From a virus: 41,239 nucleotides of DNA. Positions within the stretch are counted from its first letter, which is position 1; the number at the start of each line of letters is the position of its first letter. Shown one piece after another: positions 23,834-31,774 of this stretch. Position numbers and translations under genes: made by a program. The stretch covers positions 1-41,239 of the IMG/VR virus record IMGVR_UViG_3300032046_000072. One strand, 5' to 3'. Below the pieces are notes generated by a model. It worked only from the letters and a program-made list of their open reading frames with translations, made no database searches and had not been told where the DNA came from.

Positions 23834-25146
23834 TATTTACCCCATCTCAATTTTATATAATTACTGCTCGCCTGATATTCATGTCCACCCATGTCGGGCG
23901 AGCCGCCCCTTTCGGTTTGCCAATAATCCTGAGTTACCCCAGCCAATACTTGAGCATGGTTTATTGCCGGAGAATCGGATAAAATCTTAAAATAGTTGGC
24001 TGTGAGCGTACCCGCTCCCGATGGGGGAGTCTTTGCCAATTTCGGATCGCCAACCACATCGCCGGTCCCCTGACAATTAGCCGGAGCGGTTTCTCCCCAA
24101 CAGTTATAACTAAAAGTCAATCCGCTAGTGGCCCCATTATAAATCATGGTAACGCTATCTTCTTGCAGGACAATGTTATTCTTAAATTGAGAATTAGAAG
24201 CCGCGCCCGCATAAATTAAAACATTGAAATCCCCACCGGAATCAGCATTGATAGATGTGTTATAGGCGATTAGGCAGTTAATCAGAACAGGTGGGTCAAG
24301 GGCCATATTGCGTTCCCCGCCCAAGAAGAAATTATTTACCACCGTGTTATCGGTAGATGCGGGGCTGGCTGTTTCATCTCCCATATAAAGCGCGGCCTGA
24401 GTATAATAACCCTGGATGGGATTGCCCGGAGTGAAATAACTGATGCTCCTTCTCAATGTCGAATGTTGGGTATCTGATAAATAGAAATTGATTTGATTGT
24501 TGTAGGCGATACAATCTTCTATCGTTGTATAATATGCCTCATAAGTTGAAATGCCCTCTCCCCAGTTATTCCAGGATGTACATCCTCTAATCGTAGAATT
24601 TGTTGGCGTTCGACAGATGCTTATCCCGGTACTCCATGACGATGGATGCTGGTAGTTTTCATTCACCATCGAATTACTATAGGCCCGACAGTTGTTGATT
24701 AAGCCGTAGGAGGCAGAATGGCTAATTCCCCCTTCCCAATTATGGTGTGTATAAATATTGTCAATGGTACAATAGTCAGCACCATCGGCAACTATGAGGC
24801 CATATCCACCGGAATATCTAATCTCGAGATTGCTTACCGTGTACCAATCTCCATTGATTTGCAGCAACGGATACATGTCAGCAGGGATCGCCCAATTATT
24901 CCCGTCGATAACAGGAGTTTCGGTAGGATAATTAGTTATGGTAATTGGATTGGCCTCGGTCCCATTGACCGACCATGTAGATACGGCCTGATACGTCCCA
25001 CCCCTAATTTGGACAGTATCCCCCGCCACTATGCTCGTGGCGGCATGGGCAAGGGTCAACCACGGCCCGATGGTTCCACTCACATAGGCTGGTTGAGTAC
25101 CATCCCAGGAGTTATTCCCGGCCGTAGAGACATAATAAGTTGCCAT
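23833..25146 (-). CDS. Second right-handed parallel beta-helix protein
   Basis: A 437-residue protein. It begins MATYYVSTAGNNSWDGTQ (the usual start of phage beta-helix proteins), with TVQIRGGTYQ, NPITITNYPTETPVIDGNN, CTIDNIYTHHNWEGGI, STIRGCTSWNNWGEGIST and TIEDCIAYNNQ as successive rungs, and an end SPAINHAQ...GGSPDMGGHEY typical of the family. It differs from the first beta-helix protein in sequence and may target a different glycan. Both end in a similar short basic tail (KLRWGK here, RMILAR there). Confidence 0.75.
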   Translation of the reverse strand: MATYYVSTAGNNSWDGTQPAYVSGTIGPWLTLAHAATSIVAGDTVQIRGGTYQAVSTWSVNGTEANPITITNYPTETPVIDGNNWAIPADMYPLLQINGDWYTVSNLEIRYSGGYGLIVADGADYCTIDNIYTHHNWEGGISHSASYGLINNCRAYSNSMVNENYQHPSSWSTGISICRTPTNSTIRGCTSWNNWGEGISTYEAYYTTIEDCIAYNNQINFYLSDTQHSTLRRSISYFTPGNPIQGYYTQAALYMGDETASPASTDNTVVNNFFLGGERNMALDPPVLINCLIAYNTSINADSGGDFNVLIYAGAASNSQFKNNIVLQEDSVTMIYNGATSGLTFSYNCWGETAPANCQGTGDVVGDPKLAKTPPSGAGTLTANYFKILSDSPAINHAQVLAGVTQDYWQTERGGSPDMGGHEYQASSNYIKLRWGK

Positions 25147-26064
25147 CTATTTCGCCATCTCTCCCGTGTAATAGTCGGCCAGCCGAATCAAGCCATCCTC
25201 CAGCGTCATCGTCGGCATCCACCCCAACTTGGCATTGGCCTCGCCCACCTGTGGCACAGGACGATTCTTCTTAATCTCCATCTCCCTTGCCGATCTCTCG
25301 ATTCCATTGAAGATGATCGGCGACTTGGAATGTGTCACCTTAATGACAAGCTCTGCCAAGTCCACTATAGAGATGGGATACGGGTATCCAAACTCCACCG
25401 GGCCAGGGAAGATGTCCGAATCCATGTAGGCCATAAGCCCGTCGAGCATATCGTCCACATAGCAGAACGAATCCTTCTGGAGTCCCGTCCCCACGATTTT
25501 CAGGGGATCGCCCTTGATTGCCCTCATCACAAACTGGGGTACGACCCTTGAATCATTCGTCGCCATCTTCGGCCCATAGGTGTTATAGAGCCGCGCTATC
25601 TTTACCCTTGTCCCCGCCTCATAATACCGGAGACACAATTCCTCCCCCCGGCGTTTCCCCCCGACGTAGCAGGAATGAGGACTCATTATCTCAAGCGCCT
25701 CCGTGACGCGGATTGAGGACGTGAAGAGCATGGTCGATCTCTGCTCCGTCGCCATCTTCAGCAGGTTCTCCGTCCCTGCGATATTCGCCTCAAGCGTCCC
25801 CTCCGGGTCCTTCTGGTACGCGCCCGGGGCCGTAGGCGAAGCAAGGTGATAAATCTGGTCAATGTCAATCTCCGGTATCGGCCCGCAGGATGTGTTGCCG
25901 AGAATCAGATGGAAGCGGTTATTGGAATAGAGCTCGCCTATGTTATTGGATGAGCCGGTTGAAAAGTTATCCATGCAATAGACCAGATCCCCGCGGTCAA
26001 GAAGTCTCTCGCAGAGATTAGACCCCAGGAACCCCGCTCCGCCTGTTACGAGAATCCTACTCAT
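25147..26064 (-). CDS. NAD-dependent SDR, UDP-glucuronate decarboxylase/epimerase-like
   Basis: A 305-residue protein. The Rossmann motif VTGGAGFLGSN lies at the N-terminus, catalytic Tyr-x3-Lys in SCYVGGKRRGEE, and the family blocks RLYNTYGPKM and KDSFCYVDDMLDGL. These place it with extended SDR sugar-nucleotide enzymes, closest in pattern to UDP-glucuronate decarboxylases (UDP-xylose synthesis). The usual TSTSEVYG block is altered to LFTSSIRVTEA, so the substrate may differ. ATG 26064 (overlap ATGA) is preferred to a longer start at 26094. It is the last cassette gene before the beta-helix proteins. Confidence 0.8.
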   Translation of the reverse strand: MSRILVTGGAGFLGSNLCERLLDRGDLVYCMDNFSTGSSNNIGELYSNNRFHLILGNTSCGPIPEIDIDQIYHLASPTAPGAYQKDPEGTLEANIAGTENLLKMATEQRSTMLFTSSIRVTEALEIMSPHSCYVGGKRRGEELCLRYYEAGTRVKIARLYNTYGPKMATNDSRVVPQFVMRAIKGDPLKIVGTGLQKDSFCYVDDMLDGLMAYMDSDIFPGPVEFGYPYPISIVDLAELVIKVTHSKSPIIFNGIERSAREMEIKKNRPVPQVGEANAKLGWMPTMTLEDGLIRLADYYTGEMAK

Positions 26065-26237
26065 ATCCGCATCTCCCGTCCGTCTCGATACCAAATTTCA
26101 AGAAGGTTTTTATAATCCGCACTCCATACCGAAACAGATACTTCCTTTTTCTCCTCCGGCGAAAGTGAATTCTCCCAAGATGTTACATATTTCAATTCTT
26201 CATCCGTAACTATCCGGGGCCATTCATTGAGTCTCAT
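26061..26237 (-). CDS. Small unknown cassette protein
   Basis: A 58-residue acidic protein (MRLNEWPRIVTDEELKYV ... YKNLLEIWYRDGREMRI). ATG 26237 gives an ATGA overlap with the radical SAM stop, and its own end overlaps the SDR start by ATGA. It is not recognised. Its place between radical SAM and SDR genes could make it a partner or a peptide substrate, but nothing in it proves that. Confidence 0.45.
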   Translation of the reverse strand: MRLNEWPRIVTDEELKYVTSWENSLSPEEKKEVSVSVWSADYKNLLEIWYRDGREMRI

Positions 26238-27199
26238 GTCGGCCATGTCTCCTGTATGATGTCCATGAGTCCCTTTACCGGCAGGCATTCCCCGCCTTTT
26301 TCCTTGTCCCACTTCTTGAATAGGTGAGGCGTCCAGAACCGCTGATCGTTTATGCTCAGGTGAATCCCGTAACGATGGGCGATAGCGTTCCTGTAGTCCG
26401 TGTCCTTGTACCGCCCGAGCGGAGCCTGGGCCATCCTGGTATCCGTGTTGGTGAAGTCGTAAATCTCAAATTTCCCCCGTTCGATCTTCTTCGAGAATCC
26501 CTTTAGGCGATCATAGTTTTTTGGTGAGATATCGTCTATCCCCTCGCACGATGAGCGCCGCCGTATCTCAGCCGGGAATCCACAGCGCGGGCAGAACATC
26601 TCCATCTGCTCGCCGAAGTCGGCCGGGATTCTCCACCACCAACCCGGCTCGACTGGCCAGCCCCTCCTTCCCTCCTCCTCGAATAGCATACTCATCGAAC
26701 CGGCGATCTCGCAGAACCATGCGCCGGACGGGAAAATGGACGCCGACCAGCTCATCTGTGCCCAACATTGGTCGATGGCGATCCACATGAGATCCTTATT
26801 TTCAGCAACTTCCTCGATGCCTACCAGGGGGGGGTGATGAAAGATGTCGGGCCGCGAGTGGTCATTGATGAAGATATGCTTGAACGTCCGGCAGATAGCC
26901 TCCCGGTAATGCTCCTTGCCCTCGGGGAGTGTCGTCCATAGGCCCAGGCGCTCCGGGGGGATACGTTCGTGGGCGTAGTTGCACATCTCCTCGAATTGAG
27001 GATGCAAGAGGGGATCGCCCCCCTGGAAGCCTGTCATCTTGGGATAATCTACCATCGAATCAATCGCCCGTTTAAACTCGTCCATTGTCATATAGAACGG
27101 CTTGCGGTGTCCGCAGAACCGGGTACAGTTGCTACAACTGTTGCGACAGACGTTTGTCGTCTCCACTTGGACCGTATCTTGACTAACGATGTTACGCAT
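26234..27199 (-). CDS. Radical SAM protein of unknown reaction
   Basis: A 321-residue protein. The CxxxCxxC cluster is present as CRNSCSNC (Cys18, Cys22, Cys25), then GFQGGDPLLHPQF supplies the SAM-binding GGxP-like motif. A conserved middle (CWAQMSWSASIFPSG, FCEIAGSMSML, GWPVEPGWWW) and CPRCG give further cysteines that could hold an auxiliary cluster. This subfamily is often found beside glycosyltransferases. It starts inside the end of the endonuclease VII-like gene with GGAGATG ahead of it. The reaction is unknown. Confidence 0.8.
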   Translation of the reverse strand: MRNIVSQDTVQVETTNVCRNSCSNCTRFCGHRKPFYMTMDEFKRAIDSMVDYPKMTGFQGGDPLLHPQFEEMCNYAHERIPPERLGLWTTLPEGKEHYREAICRTFKHIFINDHSRPDIFHHPPLVGIEEVAENKDLMWIAIDQCWAQMSWSASIFPSGAWFCEIAGSMSMLFEEEGRRGWPVEPGWWWRIPADFGEQMEMFCPRCGFPAEIRRRSSCEGIDDISPKNYDRLKGFSKKIERGKFEIYDFTNTDTRMAQAPLGRYKDTDYRNAIAHRYGIHLSINDQRFWTPHLFKKWDKEKGGECLPVKGLMDIIQETWPT

Positions 27200-27992
27200 T
27201 GCCCCTCATCTCCATCGCCTTCGTATGTTCTTCCTCACACATCCTGCGCAATTTTTCTGGCATCTCTGCTGACCACCCGCAAGAATATTTTGCCAAATAT
27301 TCGATCGCGGCCTCCATGACATAGGTTAGATCCCTAAAATAACCAATTCCGGAATTACAGTTATTGCACAATATTCCCCGTGTCTGCCCCGAGAAATGGT
27401 CATGGTCAACTACCGGCCCTTTGGCATTGAATTCATCGGTTTTGCAGATGGCACACCGCCCTCCCTGCTTTTCCAATAGAGTATCAAACTCGGCTTGCGT
27501 CAATCCATAAAGTTTATTTAACCGACGATTCCTAATCTCTTCTTTGTGTGCCGCATGACGGACCTTTTTTTTAGCAGAAATCATTTTTTTATTTACAATT
27601 CGATAGGCCTTCTGATAAGCCAATAACCTTTCTCTGTTGGCAAGATAGCGCGCCCTATCTTTTGCCCTCTTCTCCGGTCTATGGGCAAGACGATACGCTT
27701 TCTCTTGTTCTGAAATTTCTGGCCGATGTGCAAGGCGATAAACCCTGTCCTTAGATCTAATTTCTTCAAGATGTGCAAGGCGATAAGCCTTGTTGTTTGC
27801 CTTGATTTTTTCCTTATGGGAAACGCGATAAGCCTTTTCCTGATCCTTATGTGAGGCATAATAAGCCTTGTGCTTGGCTTTCAACTCCTCTCTATGCGCA
27901 GCACAGTAGGCCCTCCCCTTAACCCTTATTTCCTCTCGATGCGCAAGCCGATAGGCTTCATTGTAGGCCTTCCTTGCTTCTAACTTTCTCAT
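27192..27992 (-). CDS. Endonuclease VII-like HNH protein with a 10-repeat N-terminal arm
   Basis: A 266-residue protein. The C-terminal nuclease (Cys180, Cys183, DHDH 196-199, Cys209, Cys212; CNNCNSGIGYFRD) matches the recombination endonuclease VII family. Residues ~13-156 are about ten 15-residue repeats of the form AYRLAHREEIRVKGR (45-nt DNA units), likely a helical DNA-binding arm. The AT content looks higher than in its neighbours. It lies between glycosyltransferase and radical SAM genes, with ATGA to the former, and is probably a mobile-type insertion, not a packaging resolvase. Confidence 0.75.
   Translation of the reverse strand: MRKLEARKAYNEAYRLAHREEIRVKGRAYCAAHREELKAKHKAYYASHKDQEKAYRVSHKEKIKANNKAYRLAHLEEIRSKDRVYRLAHRPEISEQEKAYRLAHRPEKRAKDRARYLANRERLLAYQKAYRIVNKKMISAKKKVRHAAHKEEIRNRRLNKLYGLTQAEFDTLLEKQGGRCAICKTDEFNAKGPVVDHDHFSGQTRGILCNNCNSGIGYFRDLTYVMEAAIEYLAKYSCGWSAEMPEKLRRMCEEEHTKAMEMRGNA
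27555..27962 (-). repeat. Tandem 45-nt coding repeats
   Basis: A run of about ten 45-nt units encodes the AYRLAH-type repeats of the endonuclease. Short DNA words such as GGCGATAAGCC recur at the same phase, so the units are more alike than coding need alone would require. Confidence 0.7.
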
Positions 27993-28768
27993 TGGGCAAT
28001 TTCCGGCTCTATCTTGGGTTCTTCAACCGTCGGCGTCGGGGGCGCCAGCGCCAGCTTGACCGACTCCGGCAACTCAAAGCCCCAAACTTTGTAAATTTCT
28101 GCCATCTTGAATATCTTCTCAACCTTCGGGATCGCATAGACATGGTAGAACATCTGGGCGTTCTCCACTTCCCACTCTTTCATCACCGTCTTTATCATCT
28201 TGAACTTGAGGCCGTACTTGGCGATGTTTCTTCCGATGAGGAAATCCTCTACGAGACGTATTGGGATGACACCGCGTTTCAGCTCATCGGCGGTCGGGAA
28301 AATCATGTCCTCGACCTCAGCCGGCGTCATGTCGTGGCATGGCTCCATCATTTCGATACACCAATCGGAACAGATGCAGCACCATGTGGCCGATCCGATA
28401 TGCCGCCCATCCCGCATATAGAACCTATCCTTCTTGAACCTGAACGGAGAGAAGTCGGCCCCATTGTGAAGGCAAGTGTCCTTTGACACGATCTCCGTGA
28501 AGTCCGGCGTGTTGGGATGAATCAGAGCATCGCAGTCAAAGAAGATACTCCACTCATCCTCTCGCGCACGGGCCAAGTCATAGACCTGGAACTTCTCGTA
28601 GTTCGCGGGCCAACCTTCCGCCTCGAATTTTCTCTCTTTGATCTCGCAGAACTCGGCACCGCATTTCACGGCGTAGTGCTTTAGCAGCGGGTACGTCATG
28701 TCGGTGATTTCCCTGTAATCCTCGGGATTGAGGTTCAGGGTGTAGAGCGTTTTTTTGGGCTTAAACAT
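27989..28768 (-). CDS. GT-A-like glycosyltransferase
   Basis: A 259-residue protein. YEKFQVYDLARAREDEWSI runs into FFDCDALIHPN, which carries the D-x-D-type metal/nucleotide-sugar motif (DCDA), and later blocks (HIGSATWCCICSDW, EDFLIGRNIAKYGL) fit this class of small GT-A enzymes. The C-terminus is a Pro/Glu-rich tail. No membrane segment. It overlaps the methyltransferase gene by 8 nt and the endonuclease by ATGA. It likely moves a sugar to a virion protein or another acceptor; the acceptor is not known. Confidence 0.65.
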   Translation of the reverse strand: MFKPKKTLYTLNLNPEDYREITDMTYPLLKHYAVKCGAEFCEIKERKFEAEGWPANYEKFQVYDLARAREDEWSIFFDCDALIHPNTPDFTEIVSKDTCLHNGADFSPFRFKKDRFYMRDGRHIGSATWCCICSDWCIEMMEPCHDMTPAEVEDMIFPTADELKRGVIPIRLVEDFLIGRNIAKYGLKFKMIKTVMKEWEVENAQMFYHVYAIPKVEKIFKMAEIYKVWGFELPESVKLALAPPTPTVEEPKIEPEIAQ

Positions 28769-29279
28769 TGATTATCCAGATACCTCCATATATGGAATGA
28801 TTGTTATAGCCGAGTTCACTGAGTGCCGCCCTTACCGACCCCATCCCTTCATCATGGCCGCAAATGAGTCGCCGGCACTTGGGCTTCCAGGCCAGGATAT
28901 CCGCGATGACCGCTTCCTTGATATGGCATCCGTCGATAAAAACCATGTCTACCGAATTGTCGGCAAAGAACTGGGCCGCCTCGATGCTCCCCATCCTCAT
29001 CACCACGAGATTTCTGAAATGCCCCACATTTACCCAGAAGTCGATGAAGATATCATGGTCAAGTGCCTCTCTGTGCGCGCCGTCCAATTCATCCGGGTTG
29101 CCCTTGAAATGATCCACCGCAAACACCGGGCCGGGGCAACCGGAAAGGAGCGCATGGGTAGAGCGCCCCTTCCAGCTCCCTATTTCCACGATAGACCTCA
29201 TTTCTTGTGCCCGTTCATGGAGCCAGCGCAAGGCATCGTCGTCCATCCAGCCCTGAATATTGGGCGTCTCATAGGCCAT
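28761..29279 (-). CDS. Class I SAM-dependent methyltransferase
   Basis: A 172-residue protein. IVEIGSWKGRST is motif I of the Rossmann methyltransferase fold, VFAVDHFKG is motif II and VDMVFIDGCHIKEAV is the motif IV/post region, as in the Methyltransf_24 type. It is short and soluble. It is the first enzyme gene of the cassette, so it may methylate a sugar or protein made by its neighbours. The acceptor is inferred only from context. Confidence 0.75.
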   Translation of the reverse strand: MAYETPNIQGWMDDDALRWLHERAQEMRSIVEIGSWKGRSTHALLSGCPGPVFAVDHFKGNPDELDGAHREALDHDIFIDFWVNVGHFRNLVVMRMGSIEAAQFFADNSVDMVFIDGCHIKEAVIADILAWKPKCRRLICGHDEGMGSVRAALSELGYNNHSIYGGIWIINV

Positions 29280-29287
29280 GCGGCCTC

Positions 29288-29461
29288 CTATTTATTCGCC
29301 GAACTCAAATCGATGACTATCGGCTTAACCGTCATCCGGTAGTGATGCCTCCCGCAAATCTTACACCGCATGGATTTAACCAGCGCGGTCGTCAAATCCG
29401 AGCAGGTTTCCAAAACCAAATTCTCGGGCACCTTGCAGCAATCTCCGTTATCACTCTCCAT
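29288..29461 (-). CDS. Small cysteine-containing protein
   Basis: A 57-residue protein with CC near residue 7, ETC, and CKIC in MRCKICGRHHYR; the CxxC plus HH may bind zinc. ATG 29461 has GAGG 6-7 nt upstream; a longer frame to 29563 overlaps the decoration-type gene and has no ribosome site. Unknown function; between the head genes and the cassette. Confidence 0.45.
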   Translation of the reverse strand: MESDNGDCCKVPENLVLETCSDLTTALVKSMRCKICGRHHYRMTVKPIVIDLSSANK

Positions 29462-29469
29462 AACCTGCC

Positions 29470-29898
29470 TCAAGTGATCGAAAAGACGACTTTGTTGGCC
29501 GGGAAGTCCACGGTGAATGACTCGCCGTTGTTGCAGTTGATGGATGAACCATAATTCCACCAACCGATGAGCGCACAGTTGTTAGCGTTGGCGTCCGAGT
29601 TAGCGTTGAGCATAACGACATATTGGAACGGTCCGAAGTTTCCTCCGTTTGCCGTCCAGGTGACATCGTTATTGGCCGTCAGGGTAGCCGTACCCGTAGC
29701 GTTGGCCCAGTTTGCGAAAATCTCCGTCTGGTTATAGTTAGCAACTGGAGTCAGTGGAGCGCAATCACTCCTGATGAAGTCGGCCGTATTGCTCGGGGTC
29801 ACGGCGGTGAGATAGATGTGAATCTTATCGGTGGATAGATTGTGCTTCTCCAGCCCCAAGTCATAGACGAAACAGTCAAACTTGTTATAGGCAGCCAT
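29470..29898 (-). CDS. Capsid-associated or fibre-type structural protein
   Basis: A 142-residue protein of a family common near capsid genes: MAAYNKFDCFVYDLGLEKHN, TAVTPSNTADF, DVTWTANGGNFGPFQYVVML, GWWNYGSSINCNNGESFTVD. Beta-rich, with no enzyme motif. It follows the decoration and capsid genes, overlapping the upstream small gene by 1 nt. A head decoration or short-fibre role is likely. Confidence 0.6.
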   Translation of the reverse strand: MAAYNKFDCFVYDLGLEKHNLSTDKIHIYLTAVTPSNTADFIRSDCAPLTPVANYNQTEIFANWANATGTATLTANNDVTWTANGGNFGPFQYVVMLNANSDANANNCALIGWWNYGSSINCNNGESFTVDFPANKVVFSIT

Positions 29899-30107
29899 TA
29901 CCTTTTTCTCCTTTTTGTTTTTTGAATCGGAGCGACTTCCTTTATCTCCGGCGCCGTCTCCATGTCCTTGTCCTCGATGGCTATGCCCGCCCTGAGCAGG
30001 TCGAGCGCCAGGACTTCGGGTAGATCATATTTCTGGCCCGGTTTATAGAGATCGACGTGGATTCCGTCCGTGCTGGTCTGGAAAAATCTGACCATCCGAA
30101 CCTTCAT
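29898..30107 (-). CDS. Small conserved head-region protein
   Basis: A 69-residue protein. The N-terminal part (VDLYKPGQKYDLPEVLALDLLRAGIA) recurs in many phage head-tail regions; the C-terminus is Lys/Arg-rich. GGAGGAG precedes ATG 30107. The function is unknown. Confidence 0.55.
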   Translation of the reverse strand: MKVRMVRFFQTSTDGIHVDLYKPGQKYDLPEVLALDLLRAGIAIEDKDMETAPEIKEVAPIQKTKRRKR

Positions 30108-30125
30108 CGCTCCTCCTTGAAATCG

Positions 30126-30148
30126 GGCAGGGGAAGAAGCGCCCTGCC
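30126..30148 (-). other. GC-rich intercistronic hairpin
   Basis: GGCAGGG and CCCTGCC (7 bp) with a 9-nt loop lie in the 64-nt gap between two structural genes. A partly competing pairing, GGGGAAG/CTTCCCC, overlaps it. No U-tract follows. It may stop RNA decay or tune downstream expression after the abundant capsid messages. Confidence 0.4.
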
Positions 30149-30171
30149 TCTTCCCCGTACCCTACTGTTCA

Positions 30172-30594
30172 CTATCTAACCTGAATGGGTTTTCCTCTGA
30201 TGATCGTGGCCGTAACGGGAAGCGAGACCGCCCCTGCCGTCGCCTGGAACTCAATCCGCACATACCGCTTTGTTCCGATGTAGGAACGGACGATAGTGCA
30301 GTTGGCGTTGGCGTTGGCGTCAATCAGATAGGTGTTGTTCCCGCCGACGAGGTCCGTGTCCGCAATCGCTGTGAACGTGGAATTGTCGGATGACTCAACG
30401 AACGCGATGGTAGCCTTATTCGAGGCACCGGCCAGCCCACCACTCGCCCCAACCTGGGCAATAAGCAGTGCCTGGCGGTAACCCAGGAGGTCAGTCCCGG
30501 TGCCCGATCCATCAACGTTCGAGGAGGTCATTGTCTGCGGCTTAGCAAGAGTGTTGGCCGCTGCCTCATGATAGAAGTCTAAAATTTGCGCCAT
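30172..30594 (-). CDS. Head decoration-type protein
   Basis: A 140-residue beta-rich protein (KATIAFVESSDNSTFTAI, KRYVRIEFQATAGAVSL) directly after the major capsid gene, the usual place for decoration or stabilising proteins. It starts MAQILDFYHEAAANTLA. No catalytic motif. The call rests on position and fold type. Confidence 0.6.
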   Translation of the reverse strand: MAQILDFYHEAAANTLAKPQTMTSSNVDGSGTGTDLLGYRQALLIAQVGASGGLAGASNKATIAFVESSDNSTFTAIADTDLVGGNNTYLIDANANANCTIVRSYIGTKRYVRIEFQATAGAVSLPVTATIIRGKPIQVR

Positions 30595-30606
30595 TGTCTT
30601 TTCTCC

Positions 30607-31761
30607 TTACGCCGTCATCTTCATCTTGTAGATGGCTTCAGGCAGAACGACCTTCCCGCCGACCCGCTTACGCGCATGGAACCGGACAGCGCCGGCCAAC
30701 GATGCCGAATAAGGATCGCGCATGATCTGGAAGCCCACGCGGTCAACGATCTGATAGCCGCGCCGGAAGTCTCCGAACAGAATTGGGAATGCGGCATTCG
30801 CCATAGCGGGCATGTCATAGGCTTCCAGGACCGGCACGCCGAGGATCGTCCATCGCGGAGTGTCGCCAAGGCGCTGGAGGAGGTAATCGTTCTGGTTGTT
30901 CTTGAGCTTGGCGCAATAGGCCATCGTCGCCCGCGCCATTAAGAAGCGAGCATCCGTGATGTAGCCGGATTTTGGCGCGAAGTAAAGGGTGAGAAGTCCG
31001 TCCGCTGTCACGTTATTCGCGTCGCCTCCGGCCGTGTTGGCGATATTGCCATCTGCCAAAATGCCGATCGGTTTGTAGGTCGCATTGCCGGAGATGAAAG
31101 CGTTGGCCTCAAGAACACCGAACCGGGTAGCAAGTTCATTCTGGAAGAACGATTCGAGGTCAACCGCCGAATCCTCAAGGAGCTGCTGCGTGATGTCGAG
31201 ATAAACACGGGCTTCGTGAACCGGGATTCGTTCTACGCCGAACGTCACCTGGTTAGCCTCAGCTGCATTAGCCGTCTCACCCACCCAGTTGGCCGTTGCG
31301 TTAGCCGTCTGCGTCATAACCTGGTACGATTCGGTTCCGATTGTGATAACTGAGGCAATCTGGCGAACCGGGCTGGATTCGGTGATCTGCGTAAGAATAC
31401 CGGCTGCGATAGTCGGGGGAGCCGTGACATACCCGCCGGCCGTGTCATCGCGGACGCGATAGGCGGTTTTCTCCTCCATCTCAAGGTCTTTTGATCCGAT
31501 GCCCTTTCTGAGAAAGTCCATGAACGCCTTATGCTCGGGAGTCTTTTCCTTGGAATCGTAGCTCGGGGTCGCCATCTTCGTGACTTTGACTTCCAGCTGA
31601 TCGAGTGCCTTCTGCACTTTCTCGATGGTCGGCTTAATCTCTTTGTCGATCAATTCTTTGTCGAGCTTCTTATCCTCCAGAACCTTCTGTTGATCCCGGA
31701 TAGCGTTAATGCCTTTGGACAATTCGTCAGACAGGGTTTTGAGTGTTTCTTCGTTTGTCAA
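30607..31761 (-). CDS. HK97-fold major capsid protein
   Basis: A 384-residue protein. Residues ~1-65 are a charged coiled coil (delta/scaffold domain). Then RDDTAGGYVTAPPTIAAGI, SSPVRQIASVITIG and WVGETANAAEANQVTFG mark the HK97-fold start, and LGVPVLEAYDMP with FGDFRRGYQIVDR marks the P/A-domain end. The protease gene directly upstream fits cleavage of the delta domain. It lies in the standard order portal, protease, capsid. Confidence 0.95.
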   Translation of the reverse strand: MTNEETLKTLSDELSKGINAIRDQQKVLEDKKLDKELIDKEIKPTIEKVQKALDQLEVKVTKMATPSYDSKEKTPEHKAFMDFLRKGIGSKDLEMEEKTAYRVRDDTAGGYVTAPPTIAAGILTQITESSPVRQIASVITIGTESYQVMTQTANATANWVGETANAAEANQVTFGVERIPVHEARVYLDITQQLLEDSAVDLESFFQNELATRFGVLEANAFISGNATYKPIGILADGNIANTAGGDANNVTADGLLTLYFAPKSGYITDARFLMARATMAYCAKLKNNQNDYLLQRLGDTPRWTILGVPVLEAYDMPAMANAAFPILFGDFRRGYQIVDRVGFQIMRDPYSASLAGAVRFHARKRVGGKVVLPEAIYKMKMTA

Positions 31762-31774
31762 TGTTTTTCTCCTG

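Noticed and set aside
27555-27962. CRISPR-like array
   Set aside because: The regular 45-nt repeats have no spacers and stay in frame as protein repeats of the endonuclease.
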